Shown here: positions 40,442 through 48,837 of the stretch, in pieces
How the letters are laid out: the number at the start of each line of letters is the position of its first letter
Position numbering within the stretch: position 1 is the first letter of the stretch
DNA from: Syntrophobacteraceae bacterium
GTDB taxonomy: Bacteria; Desulfobacterota; Syntrophobacteria; Syntrophobacterales; Syntrophobacteraceae
Direction of reading: 5' to 3'
DNA: 59,155 nucleotides
NCBI GenBank assembly: GCA_031292195.1
Contig: JARLHP010000122.1
Location: 1-59,155 of the forward strand
Notes under the pieces: generated by a model
Told to the model about the DNA's origin: nothing
The model's input: the letters and a program-made list of their open reading frames with translations, nothing else
Database searches by the model: none
Program-made: the position numbers and the translations under genes

Positions 40442-41623
40442 ATGAAAAAGACTCTTTATTTCTACTTGCTCAAAGAGCAGTGTACGCCGGTGCTGATTTG
40501 CGTGACCGGCGCCGTGTTCGTGCTCGTCACGGGGCAGCTTCTGCAGCTGATGCGAATTCTTTTCGCTTCTTCGTGCAACTTCGAAGATATCGCCCAGCTG
40601 ATCCTTTTCGCCATGCCGAGGCTGTTTTTGTACGCCGCCCCTATGGCTTCCCTGCTGGGTGTGATGCTCGCTTTCGTTCGCATGAACAGCGATAACGAAC
40701 TGATCGCCTTTCGGGCGGCGGGCACCGGTTTTCTGGGCTTTCTGCCGCCGGTGCTGGCAGTGCTGATCGTTTTGACCGTGGTGTCCTTCCTAAACGCCAT
40801 CTGGCTGCTTCCCGCATCCAACCGTGCCTTCGAAGGAAAATTGCGATCTCTGGGACGCTCCTCCGTCCCGTCGATGCTCGAAGAGGGGGTGTTCATTTCC
40901 ACCATCCCCAAGCTGGTTCTGTTCTTCCGGTCCGTCGATCACACCGATTACGAGATCCGGGGGATTTTTATCCAGGACCAGCGGGAACAAAGCCAACAGG
41001 TGACCATAGCGGCAAAGAGTGCCAAGATCGATTTTCCGTCCGATTCGAGCGCCATTATTTTCCGGCTTAACGACGGCATGATAACGCGCACGGCCAAAAA
41101 CATGAAAGATGCTCAGGCCGTCTCGTTCAAAAAATATGATTTTACTCTGTCCATGGATGAAGTTCTTGGCGCGGCCAAAAAGATGATGCACAACAGAGGG
41201 GAGATGAGTATCGCCCAGATCTACGGCAAGGTAAAAACCGCGGTGGGTCGGGCCGCGCTGGTATGGTGGAGTCTTGAATTGGAGCAGCGTCTGGCTTTCC
41301 CGGCTGCCTGCCTGTTTCTGGGCCTGCTGGGGCCTCCCCTTGGCTCCATGTTTCGCCAGAGGGGCCGTATGACCGGAGTCACGGTGGGAATCGGGGTTTT
41401 TCTGGCATACTATGTCATGCTCTCGGCGGGCAGGACTTTCGGCTACAATGACCTGCTCTCGCCTTTTTTGGCCGTCTGGACGCCCAATCTTCTGTGCATC
41501 GCCCTGGCGGTATATCTGTGGGCCAAACTGCACAGGGAAACTCCGTTTTTCCTCGCTTCGCTGGGCCGCCTGTTTGGGCGTTTCGCCTCCCGTGGGCATA
41601 AACAAAGGGCGATCGAACTTTGA
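40442..41623 (+). CDS. lptF: LptF, LPS export ABC transporter permease
   Basis: 393 residues from ATG 40442. Three N-terminal membrane helices (about residues 12-35, 55-78, 97-118), a periplasmic beta-jellyroll (about 135-265), and three C-terminal helices form the LptF/LptG (YjgP/YjgQ) topology. Family segments include LLKEQCTPVLICV, MPRLFLYAAPMASLLGV and RMNSDNELIAFRAAG. With LptG and LptB it extracts lipopolysaccharide from the inner membrane, so the organism has a Gram-negative envelope. The lptG start overlaps its stop. Confidence 0.93.
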   Translation: MKKTLYFYLLKEQCTPVLICVTGAVFVLVTGQLLQLMRILFASSCNFEDIAQLILFAMPRLFLYAAPMASLLGVMLAFVRMNSDNELIAFRAAGTGFLGFLPPVLAVLIVLTVVSFLNAIWLLPASNRAFEGKLRSLGRSSVPSMLEEGVFISTIPKLVLFFRSVDHTDYEIRGIFIQDQREQSQQVTIAAKSAKIDFPSDSSAIIFRLNDGMITRTAKNMKDAQAVSFKKYDFTLSMDEVLGAAKKMMHNRGEMSIAQIYGKVKTAVGRAALVWWSLELEQRLAFPAACLFLGLLGPPLGSMFRQRGRMTGVTVGIGVFLAYYVMLSAGRTFGYNDLLSPFLAVWTPNLLCIALAVYLWAKLHRETPFFLASLGRLFGRFASRGHKQRAIEL

Positions 41624-42687
41624 AGATAGTTCCGAAGTACGTTCTCAGTCATTTTCTGCCCATTTTTTTTCTGGCAAATCTCGGCTTTGTCGGGATTTAC
41701 CTGGTGGTGGATTTTTTCGAGCGGGTCGATCGCATGCTCGAGCATCACCTCGGGTTCCGCGAGATCTATCTTTATTTTTTGTGCAAGATCCCGGCGATTC
41801 TGACGCAGGGCATCCCGATGGCCGCCATCATCGCGGCGATCATTGCCCTTGGCATTATGAAGCGAAACCGGGAGCTTATAGCCATGGAGACGGCCGGCAT
41901 AAATCCCGTGTATTATGTCGTGCCCATAGCAATGGCCGGACTTTTCTTTGCGGTATTCCACTTTTGCCTGGCTGAATATGTTGTTCGCCCACTCAACCAA
42001 AAACTCTACGACACATGGAGTGTCAAAATAGAAGGCAAGAAAGCGCCTCTGTGGATGAATCCGGAAAATATCTGGTATCGCGAAAAGGACACCATTTACC
42101 AGATAGCGCTCTACGACAGGCAAAACAAGGAAATGCGCCTTGCCTCGATATTCTTCATGGGTTCCGATTTTCACCTGGTGCGCAGGATAGACGCTCAAAG
42201 CATCACCTGGACCCCTCAGGGGTGGGTTGCCAGAAACGGGCTGATCGTCAGCTTTCACAATGGGAAGACCTCTGAACAGTGGTTCACCCGGGAAAAGCTC
42301 GATTTGAAAATCTCACCCTCCGACTTCAAGGCCGGTGAAATCCTGCCCCACAACCTGGGATGGCTGGATCTCTACCGTTACACCCATAAGATCGAGGGCG
42401 AAGGGTTTAGCGCCACCCCTTACGAGGTCGACCTCAACATGAGGTTTGCTTTGCCCATCGCCACCTTCATCCTCACCCTGCTCGGCATACTTGTGGCTCT
42501 CAGACAGGGACTCCATGGAGGTATTGCCGCCGGAGTGGGAATGTCGCTCGTTTTGGCATTCGCCTTCCTGGCCGTATCGAACATCGGGAGTTCGCTTGCA
42601 TCCGCGGGCACTCTGCCCCCTTTCCTGGGGGTATGGGCCGGGAACATGATCTTTGGCGGTTTGTTTTTTTATTTCTGGGTAACGTAA
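41620..42687 (+). CDS. lptG: LptG, LPS export ABC transporter permease
   Basis: 355 residues starting at TTG 41620, which overlaps the lptF stop by 4 bp; no better start exists. YVLSHFLPIFFLANLGFVGI, then FFERVDRMLEH and KRNRELIAMETAGI match LptG, and the C-terminus has the two closing helices with FLAVSNIGSSLASAG. It heterodimerises with LptF. A CACGAAG-type inverted repeat follows immediately as a terminator. Confidence 0.93.
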   Translation: MKIVPKYVLSHFLPIFFLANLGFVGIYLVVDFFERVDRMLEHHLGFREIYLYFLCKIPAILTQGIPMAAIIAAIIALGIMKRNRELIAMETAGINPVYYVVPIAMAGLFFAVFHFCLAEYVVRPLNQKLYDTWSVKIEGKKAPLWMNPENIWYREKDTIYQIALYDRQNKEMRLASIFFMGSDFHLVRRIDAQSITWTPQGWVARNGLIVSFHNGKTSEQWFTREKLDLKISPSDFKAGEILPHNLGWLDLYRYTHKIEGEGFSATPYEVDLNMRFALPIATFILTLLGILVALRQGLHGGIAAGVGMSLVLAFAFLAVSNIGSSLASAGTLPPFLGVWAGNMIFGGLFFYFWVT

Positions 42688-42690
42688 AAA

Positions 42691-42788
42691 AAAGACTTTC
42701 ACCACGAAGAGCAAAGACTTTCACCACGAAGAGCACGAAGAACACGAAGAGTAAACAGGATTTAGAAATCTTCGTGCTCTTCGTGGTG
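42691..42788. terminator. CACGAAG-type inverted repeat, bidirectional terminator (copy 2)
   Basis: CACCACGAAGAGCACGAAG (42722-42740) and its exact complement (42770-42788) form a 19-bp stem with a 29-nt loop containing AGTAAACAGGA. The left part, AAAGACTTTCACCACGAAG, is also duplicated in direct orientation with a 22-bp period (42691-42735). A-runs and T-runs flank it. It separates the convergent lptG and ferritin genes. Confidence 0.85.
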
Positions 42789-42797
42789 GGTTTTTCC

Positions 42798-43328
42798 CTA
42801 TGCCCCGGCGCCTGCCAGGATGGTGGTCCCCGGAAGCGGCGTGAAGACCCTTCGCGCCAGTTCCTGGTCTATCATATAGAGACCGCCGCCATCGCTTCCG
42901 ATCAGCCTCAGTTTTTGCACGATGTTGTCCGCGCTGGTCTCCTCTTCCACCTGTTCGGTTATAAACCATTGCAGGAAATTGACGGTGGCGTGGTCTCTGG
43001 CCTCGGTGGCCAGATTCACCAGGTCGTAGATAAGGCCCGTCACTTTGACTTCATGTTCGTAGACGGCTTCAAAAACTGAAAGCGGCGAATCCCAGGAAAC
43101 AGGAGGACCGGCAATGGCTTTCAGCTCGACTTTTGCTCCCCGTTCGTTCACAAAATTGAAAAACTTCATGGCATGGGACAATTCTTCGAGCGCCTGCACT
43201 TCCATCCATCGGGCGAAGCCCTCCAGATTGAGCCGCTTGCAAAACGAGGCCATGGAAAGATAGAGGTACGAAGAATAAAGTTCCGCATTTATCTGCTGGT
43301 TCAAGGCATCGCTCATTTTTTCGTTCAT
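42798..43328 (-). CDS. ftn: Ferritin
   Basis: 176 residues from ATG 43328 (AAGGAG 6 nt upstream). It is a four-helix ferritin with ferroxidase ligands in QQINAELYSSYLYLSMA (Glu), EVQALEELSHAMKFF (E..EE..H) and the later VNFLQWFITEQVEEE. It oxidises Fe(II) and stores iron in a 24-mer. The gene directly follows a MauE-like redox membrane protein gene, 11 bp away. Confidence 0.94.
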   Translation of the reverse strand: MNEKMSDALNQQINAELYSSYLYLSMASFCKRLNLEGFARWMEVQALEELSHAMKFFNFVNERGAKVELKAIAGPPVSWDSPLSVFEAVYEHEVKVTGLIYDLVNLATEARDHATVNFLQWFITEQVEEETSADNIVQKLRLIGSDGGGLYMIDQELARRVFTPLPGTTILAGAGA

Positions 43329-43339
43329 AACCTTCTCCT

Positions 43340-43813
43340 TTAGGTTGTCTCCGGTACTCTTTGATTGCCGGAGGACCGAATCAAGGTTTGCGCCGTTACG
43401 GCGCCCCCCAGTAACAGGAAAAACAGGTCGCGCGACAGATACCACACAAAGTTGGGCGCCCCGGTAGGGTTGAGGCTGAAACAGCCGCAGTCGATATCGA
43501 TGCCCCGGGCGGCGGCCAGGCCAAGGGCCACCAGGAAAACAATCAGCAGGGAATCGGCCAGCGCCAGGGCGCCGGGCAGCCACCAGCCGGCTAAGATAAG
43601 CAGTCCGACGAGTGTTTCAAGCCAGGGCAAGACCACGGCGGCTATATTTACAAGGTGGTCGGGGAGGATTTGATAATTGGAGATGATACCGGCAAACTCA
43701 CCGGGATGGAAGAGCTTGTCGGCGCCGGCAAGAACAAAGACCGCACCCAAAAGAAGGCGTGAGGATAAAAACAGGTATTTTACGGGCCGGGATTTCAGCC
43801 AATCGGAATTCAT
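43340..43813 (-). CDS. MauE/DoxX-like membrane protein
   Basis: 157 residues with four hydrophobic helices (about 12-30, 48-70, 75-97, 122-143). FVLAGADKLFHPGEF and the DCGCF motif (cysteines two apart, near residue 108) are the hallmarks of the MauE-type branch, whose members are thought to handle disulfide exchange in the periplasm. It is encoded between a radical SAM gene and ferritin. It may serve redox housekeeping; the partner is unknown. Confidence 0.8.
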   Translation of the reverse strand: MNSDWLKSRPVKYLFLSSRLLLGAVFVLAGADKLFHPGEFAGIISNYQILPDHLVNIAAVVLPWLETLVGLLILAGWWLPGALALADSLLIVFLVALGLAAARGIDIDCGCFSLNPTGAPNFVWYLSRDLFFLLLGGAVTAQTLIRSSGNQRVPETT

Positions 43814-43838
43814 GGGGTTTTCTCCCTCCTGCCAACTG

Positions 43839-45587
43839 CTACGGCCCGCAAACGCCGCATCTCCTGCAAGCCGGACCGGGGAGGCATTCGGGGCTCTGCT
43901 TTTCCTGTAGAGCGCGTTGGTATTCCTCCCACAGATAGTTACGCTCGATGCCGGGGTCGAGGACTTCCCAGGGGAATTTTTCCTCCCGCCCGCGCTCCCG
44001 CATTACCCAGAAATCCGGATTCAGCGCAGAACTGCGCATGGCAGGAGCCCAATTGAAATGTTCCTGCGCCACTTTGTCGATAAAAAAGGAAACCCGGCGG
44101 TCGCCTCTGGAGAGCAGAGCCTGGACGTAGGCCCACTTGGGCAGATCGAAATGGACGCGGACGTTCGGGATCCTTGAAAGGGCCTTGCGGATCCATTTGG
44201 CTTTTTCCCTCAGTTCGACCACCCCGGCGAAAGGCACCCACTGAAAGGGCGTAAAAGGTTTGGGGACAAAAGAATTGATACTGAGCGTAACGGTCGCCAG
44301 CCGGGTCTTGCCCCGGCTGGAACTCAGTACGTGATGGCGAATCCCCTTGGCCGTTTCAACGATGGCTTCGAGATCTTCCGCGTTTTCGGTCGGAAGCCCG
44401 ATCATAAAGTAGAGCTTGATGTTGAGAATGGATTTTTGAGCCAGCAGTTCGGCCGCCCTGTAAATCTGGTCTTGGGACAGATTCTTATTGATAACCCGCC
44501 TCAGCCTCTCCGAGCCCGCTTCCGGGGCTATGGCCACTGCGTGGTGCTCGCTCGATTCCAGGGCCGACAGGATTTGAGAGTCGAGACTGTCCGCTCGCAG
44601 CGATGAAAAGGAAAGCGAGTTTCCCCGATCGAGCAGTGAGGAGCACAGGTCGTGTATGTCCGGATGATCGGATACGGCGGCGCTTACCAGGCCGATTCGA
44701 TTTGTCGCGGAGTCCCCTGGGCCGGTTTGCAGCAGATCGTCCGCGCGGTGATAGCGGACCGGCCGGTAGACAAAGCCTGCGGCGCAAAACCGGCAGCCGC
44801 GTCCGCAGCCACGCCCGATTTCAAGAAGCATGACGTTGCTGAATTCGGTATTGGCCGTAAATACGGAGGTCCGGCACGGCTCGGTTTTGGAAAGATCCGC
44901 CCGCCTGACCGTGATCCTTTCGGGCAGATCGGGCGCCAGGGGGTGAATGGAATCAAGCGTCCCATCCTCTTTGAATACCGGTTCATAAAGGGATGGAACA
45001 TAGATTCCCTTGACCGATTTGGCCAAATCCTTCAAAATGTCGAAGCGGTTCGAGGAGCGGTGTTCGAGCTGTTTCCAAAAGTCCAGAAACTCCGGTAAAA
45101 GCTCCTCGGCTTCTCCGGCGAAGATGAAATCGAGGTAATCGGCCACCGGTTCGGGATTGATGAACAGGGCCACGCCCCCTCCGGCCACAAGAGGACGAGT
45201 CTCGGCGCGGTCTGCGGCCCGTGGCGCGATTCCGGCGAACCGCAGCATTTCGACAAGGTTGGTATAATCGTTTTCATAGGGAACGGAGAAGGCCACCAGG
45301 TCGAAATCGCCCAGCGGTCTTTGAGATTCGACGGACAGGAGCCTGCCGGCGGATTGCCCGATCAGGGCCATGTCTTCGGGTTCGGGATAGAACACCCGCT
45401 CGCAGACCACGGTTTCAAAGCGGTTCAGCGCTGAATAGACATACTGAAAACCGAGGTTGGACATGCCCACCGAGTAGCGGTTCGGGAAGGCCAGTCCAAT
45501 ACTAACCTTTCCGCCCCAGTCCTTGCGGACGGTCCCCTTTTCGCCTTCCAGCCATCTTTGCTGCCGTTCTATGAGTTTCCAGACCAT
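43839..45587 (-). CDS. B12-binding radical SAM protein, TIGR03960 type
   Basis: 582 residues. The N-terminal part is the family-specific region and cobalamin-binding-like fold (PNRYSVGMSNLGFQYVYSAL, then GDFDLVAFSVPYENDYTN). The radical-SAM motif CGRGCRFC lies near residue 260, inside LEIGRGCGRGCRFCAAGFVY. It has the hallmark VAIAPEAGSERLRRVINK and PKPFTPFQWVPF. The C-terminus ends with a CRRCGVC cluster. Members are often fused or next to a TIGR03936 partner and rodA/rng genes; here no such partner is seen. The substrate is unknown. Confidence 0.9.
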   Translation of the reverse strand: MVWKLIERQQRWLEGEKGTVRKDWGGKVSIGLAFPNRYSVGMSNLGFQYVYSALNRFETVVCERVFYPEPEDMALIGQSAGRLLSVESQRPLGDFDLVAFSVPYENDYTNLVEMLRFAGIAPRAADRAETRPLVAGGGVALFINPEPVADYLDFIFAGEAEELLPEFLDFWKQLEHRSSNRFDILKDLAKSVKGIYVPSLYEPVFKEDGTLDSIHPLAPDLPERITVRRADLSKTEPCRTSVFTANTEFSNVMLLEIGRGCGRGCRFCAAGFVYRPVRYHRADDLLQTGPGDSATNRIGLVSAAVSDHPDIHDLCSSLLDRGNSLSFSSLRADSLDSQILSALESSEHHAVAIAPEAGSERLRRVINKNLSQDQIYRAAELLAQKSILNIKLYFMIGLPTENAEDLEAIVETAKGIRHHVLSSSRGKTRLATVTLSINSFVPKPFTPFQWVPFAGVVELREKAKWIRKALSRIPNVRVHFDLPKWAYVQALLSRGDRRVSFFIDKVAQEHFNWAPAMRSSALNPDFWVMRERGREEKFPWEVLDPGIERNYLWEEYQRALQEKQSPECLPGPACRRCGVCGP

Positions 45588-45736
45588 GTGTTAAGCGCTC
45601 CTGCGGCAGTATATCAAAAATCGGGGCGGGAAACATTTGCTGATTCTCTCGGCACACGGTAAATTTGTTCTATGAGCGAAAGCGATGGGAGCCACTGCGG
45701 ATGAACGTAAATGGACGCAAATTTTAAAAGACGGAG

Positions 45737-45946
45737 TCAGGTCATTTTGTATTTACTACGGGCGTCGGCAGAAATATCGTTCGTAGGAGCGGCTTCCAGC
45801 CGCGACCGGGTATTTTTCTCAGGCTTGCGTACGGTTGCCTTTCTGAAGAAATCTTCACCAATCGGCGGGATGTCGGAGGTGTCGATATCGGCATCGCGCA
45901 TTGCGTCGATACGTTGCAGGTCAGTTCCTGAGGATTGCTTTTTCAT
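45737..45946 (-). pseudogene. BrnA-like antitoxin remnant interrupted by a REP-like hairpin
   Basis: 69 codons. The first half (QRIDAMRDADIDTSDIPPIG, then EDFFRKATVRKPE) is the standard N-terminus of BrnA-like antitoxins (DEDIDTSDIPPL, FF..A). The expected DNA-binding end (VTLRLD..VL.WF) is missing. Instead the frame runs through TRSRLEAAPTND, which is the translation of a REP-type repeat, then ISADARSKYK to a stop. The matching BrnT toxin gene is not upstream. I judge it a broken antitoxin. Confidence 0.6.
45789..45803. repeat. REP-like hairpin
   Basis: GCGGCT-TCC-AGCCGC within GTAGGAGCGGCTTCCAGC is the core of a repetitive extragenic palindrome known from many proteobacteria. Here it lies inside the antitoxin frame, apparently inserted into the gene. 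Confidence 0.65.
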
Positions 45947-45979
45947 CTTCGATAGGGACGTCGGAAGGGAACTTGTCCG

Positions 45980-46195
45980 TCAGACGGCGACTCCAGTCTC
46001 GACTACGAAGACCTCTATTGCCGAAGCAACGTCGTCCAATACTTCCGGCCCAAAAGTTTCAATATGGAATCCAATTGCGGATCTAACATCCGACAATGCG
46101 TCCTGACAGCTATCTCCCTCACCCACGACGACACCTTTCAGGCCGAGAGGATAGGCCACAAGGGTGAAGATATCAAGAATCCGGACCAGAGACAT
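45980..46195 (-). CDS. HicB-family antitoxin-like protein (orphan, N-terminus altered)
   Basis: 71 residues. GVVVGEGDSCQDALSDVRSA and IGFHIETFGPEVL are the UPF0150/HicB beta-alpha core, and EVFVVETGVAV is a typical tail. The N-terminal strand that normally opens HicB (a YSA..PDLPG pattern) is only partly kept (YPLGLKG). The start overlaps the padR stop by 23 bp. No HicA toxin is nearby, so it is an orphan or decayed antitoxin. Confidence 0.6.
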   Translation of the reverse strand: MSLVRILDIFTLVAYPLGLKGVVVGEGDSCQDALSDVRSAIGFHIETFGPEVLDDVASAIEVFVVETGVAV

Positions 46196-46580
46196 TTGCT
46201 GTTATTTTTTCGTATAACTCGATAAAGGATTCGAAGTTTCTCATTCGCATCTCAATATCTTGCTTGAGTTCAGCCAACTGTTCGAATCCCTTATCGGTTA
46301 TCCTGTACCACTTTCTTGCCGGTCCGGAAATATCGGTTTCCCAGTAGGACCGCACCGCTCCCCGCGTTTCCAGGTCCTGCAGCGCCCGGTAGACTGCCGC
46401 CGTATCCGCCGCGTAGCAGGGCAACTCGCGTTGCATCACTTGCAGCAGCGACGCCCCGTACAGGTCTTCCCTGGCAAGAAACAACAGGATAAATGCAGGC
46501 GTGTGCCGGTAAGCCTGCCCCTTTCTCGACCTTTTCGGCTTGCCGTCTTTTGGGGAACCTATCGAATCGGTTGGCTTCAC
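46173..46580 (-). CDS. PadR family transcriptional regulator
   Basis: 135 residues from GTG 46580 (AAGGA 6 nt upstream). The winged-helix domain (about residues 20-100) is typical: TPAFILLFLAREDLYGASLL, TAAVYRALQDLETRGAV, and RKWYRITDKGFEQLAEL. A short dimerisation helix follows. PadR proteins are repressors that respond to phenolics or stress. A palindrome suited to such a dimer lies at the promoter of the nearby cupin gene (47257-47283), so that gene is a candidate target. Confidence 0.88.
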   Translation of the reverse strand: MKPTDSIGSPKDGKPKRSRKGQAYRHTPAFILLFLAREDLYGASLLQVMQRELPCYAADTAAVYRALQDLETRGAVRSYWETDISGPARKWYRITDKGFEQLAELKQDIEMRMRNFESFIELYEKITANVSGPDS

Positions 46581-46805
46581 TCCACTTCCTTTTCGCTCTT
46601 CTCCCGGGATGTTTCTCAGATGAGCGCCGGGCAAAAAACATCATATATCAGCAAATCCCGCTTTACTCAAAAAATCCTGTGCTTCACTCCCTTTTGGACC
46701 CTGACGGCGACTTCCTGGACCAATTCAAAATCGCCAACGCCGTTAATCCGCATAGCACCCTTGCCGGCCTAAATATAGAGGTCCTCCGTGGGAGACCAGG
46801 GCTCG

Positions 46806-47189
46806 CTAGGCGCCCGAGCGTGGCGCCGGGGTTTTTCCATCCCCGCCAGGCAGGATTGGAATGGTGCAAATCATTTTCATCCTGGTGCTTCCCACATTCT
46901 TGATCTGGTGCGGTTCGTCCGGTGGACAATAAATACCATCCCCCGGCGATACCGTGATCTGGTTTCCCTCCCCATCCACATAGGCGGCTTCTCCCTCCAG
47001 GAAGTAGAACTCATGCTCTTCCAGGTGGGAGTGATAGGAGGTATGGCCTCCGGGCTCGAATTCCATGATCCGCATGGCGTAATGCGGGCAACCGTCTATA
47101 GCGGTCCACAGATAGCGGGCAAACATCCCCTTGAAACCCTCATGCTTCATTTCTACCGGTTCAACCTGAGCTATGGGCTTCCTGTTCAT
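46806..47189 (-). CDS. Small cupin-domain protein
   Basis: 127 residues from ATG 47189 (AAGGAG 6 nt upstream). It is one cupin barrel: motif 1 GGHTSYHSHLEEHEFYFLEG (His, His, Glu, His metal ligands) and motif 2 PGDGIYCPPDEPHQIKN. It may bind a metal and act as a small sensor, dioxygenase or isomerase; the substrate is unknown. Its promoter (47285-47313) is immediately followed by a perfect 12+12 palindrome, so it is almost certainly repressor-controlled. Confidence 0.85.
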   Translation of the reverse strand: MNRKPIAQVEPVEMKHEGFKGMFARYLWTAIDGCPHYAMRIMEFEPGGHTSYHSHLEEHEFYFLEGEAAYVDGEGNQITVSPGDGIYCPPDEPHQIKNVGSTRMKMICTIPILPGGDGKTPAPRSGA

Positions 47190-47256
47190 GACTTTCTCCT
47201 TTGGGTGAATTTCCCAAACCAGGTTCATCCTGGCGGGGAGCAAATTGTGATTGTCG

Positions 47257-47283
47257 CATCTACATGTTATCAACATGTAGATG
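47257..47283. promoter_or_regulatory. Operator palindrome of the cupin gene
   Basis: CATCTACATGTT-ATC-AACATGTAGATG, arms of 12 bp with no mismatch and a 3-bp centre. It begins 1 bp after the -10 box and covers the predicted transcription start. It contains ATGT...ACAT, as in PadR operators. Confidence 0.82.
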
Positions 47284-47284
47284 A

Positions 47285-47313
47285 CAGATACATCTGCCCG
47301 GCTCAGGTGTCAA
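47285..47313 (-). promoter_or_regulatory. Promoter of the cupin gene
   Basis: Minus strand: perfect TTGACA (47313-47308), 17-bp spacer, and TATCTG (47290-47285). The start would fall inside the adjacent palindrome, leaving about 90 nt of leader before the ATG. Confidence 0.7.
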
Positions 47314-47417
47314 CTAAAATTTGTGGCGAACCCTTCGAATTTTCAACTCACAATGGATCCGGGCCAAGTCGTTGAAAAGGGTTGTTAGCCATCCGCAACT
47401 CAAGTAGAATTTCAATT

Positions 47418-48827
47418 ATGCAAAATAATTCCACCTCCAAAAAAGCATTCCTGATATGCGGGACCCACAGCGGGTGCGGCAAGACCACGGTTTCGCTCGG
47501 TCTTCTTGCGGCCCTTAAAGCCAGGGGGCTGCATGTACAGCCCTTCAAGGTGGGACCCGACTTCATAGACCCGGGCCTTCACACCCAGATTTCCGGAGTG
47601 CAAAGCCGCAACCTGGACGGATGGATGCTTGGGCGCAAATGGAACGAGAAACTTTTCCGGCGCTTCATGGCCGGGGCCGACATCGGTTTGATCGAAGGCG
47701 TAATGGGGCTTTTCGACGGCTATGACGGTCGGACGGAATCGGGCAGCAGCGCCGAGATAGCCAAATGGCTGGGTCTGCCCGCCGTACTGGTGGTGGATGC
47801 CAGAAGCATGGCCCGAAGCGCTGCGGCCCTGGTCTACGGGTTCGTGCATTTCGACCCTGAACTCAGGTTCGCCGGGGTGATTTTCAACCGGGTGGGCGGA
47901 GAAAAACACCTGATGTATCTGAAGGAAGCCATCTCTTCCTCGTGTCCGGAAGTGGTCGTTTTGGGCGGTATTCCACGAGAAGAGGCGGTTCAGATTCCGG
48001 AAAGACACCTGGGGCTTGTGACCGCGGATGAAATGACGCTCGATTCCGCCTGGGGGAATCGGCTGGCCGAACTGGTGGAAAAACATCTCGATATCGACCT
48101 GCTCCTGGAAAGAACAAAGTATTCCATGGGGCCGCCCGATGCAGCGGCTCCGCGCTCCGCGTCCGGCGCCCGGGTCAAGGCGGAAATCGCGGTGGCGCGC
48201 GACGCGGCTTATTGTTTCTACTATCCCGACAGCCTCGAACTCCTGGAGAAAGCCGGCGCCCGGCTTCATTTCTTTTCACCCTTAAAAGGAGAGAGTCTGC
48301 CGCGGAATTGCTCGGGCGCCTACCTGGGCGGAGGATACCCGGAGCTTTTCGCCGAGGCCATATCCCGCAACACAGACTTCCTGGAGGCGATTCGGGAGCG
48401 CGCAGCCCTGGGAATGCCGATCTATGCCGAGTGCGGCGGCCTCATGACCCTGGGGCGCTTCATCGAAACGATCGAAGGGCAAAGACGGCCGATGGCGGGT
48501 ATACTGCCGTTTGGGACCAGGATGCTGCGCAGGCTCAAGACTTTGGGGTATACCGAGGCGGTCCTGCGCCGTGAATGCCTCCTGGGCGGTCCGGGCACGG
48601 TTATTCGGGGCCATGAGTTCCACTACTCGGAAATAGTGGAGCAGGGGGGCGATCCGAACCTCGAGTTCGCCTATGAACTTCGCGGGCGAAGAACGGAAGT
48701 CTCGCGCCTGGAGGGCTACCAGGTGGGATCGGTTCTGGCCAGCTATGTCCACCTGCACTGGGGAAGCGCTCCGCAGGCCGCCGAACGGTTCGTCTGCCAA
48801 TGCGCCGAGTGGCATAAGAGGAGGTAA
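47418..48827 (+). CDS. cobB: Cobyrinic acid a,c-diamide synthase (CobB/CbiA)
   Basis: 469 residues from ATG 47418. The N-terminal ATP domain has the P-loop GTHSGCGKTT (residues 15-24) and FKVGPDFIDPGLH. The C-terminal glutaminase domain shows GAYLGGGYPELFAE and the catalytic YAECGGLMTLG (Cys). The enzyme amidates side chains a and c of cobyrinate with glutamine. The following two genes are also cobalamin genes, forming a cobB-cobQ-cobD operon. No cobalamin riboswitch was recognised upstream; the ribosome site is weak. Confidence 0.93.
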   Translation: MQNNSTSKKAFLICGTHSGCGKTTVSLGLLAALKARGLHVQPFKVGPDFIDPGLHTQISGVQSRNLDGWMLGRKWNEKLFRRFMAGADIGLIEGVMGLFDGYDGRTESGSSAEIAKWLGLPAVLVVDARSMARSAAALVYGFVHFDPELRFAGVIFNRVGGEKHLMYLKEAISSSCPEVVVLGGIPREEAVQIPERHLGLVTADEMTLDSAWGNRLAELVEKHLDIDLLLERTKYSMGPPDAAAPRSASGARVKAEIAVARDAAYCFYYPDSLELLEKAGARLHFFSPLKGESLPRNCSGAYLGGGYPELFAEAISRNTDFLEAIRERAALGMPIYAECGGLMTLGRFIETIEGQRRPMAGILPFGTRMLRRLKTLGYTEAVLRRECLLGGPGTVIRGHEFHYSEIVEQGGDPNLEFAYELRGRRTEVSRLEGYQVGSVLASYVHLHWGSAPQAAERFVCQCAEWHKRR

Positions 48828-48837
48828 TCGATTCGAG

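Noticed and set aside
47285-47417. Cobalamin riboswitch upstream of cobB
   Set aside because: No B12-box-like sequence was found in the short gap, and most of it is the divergent cupin control region.
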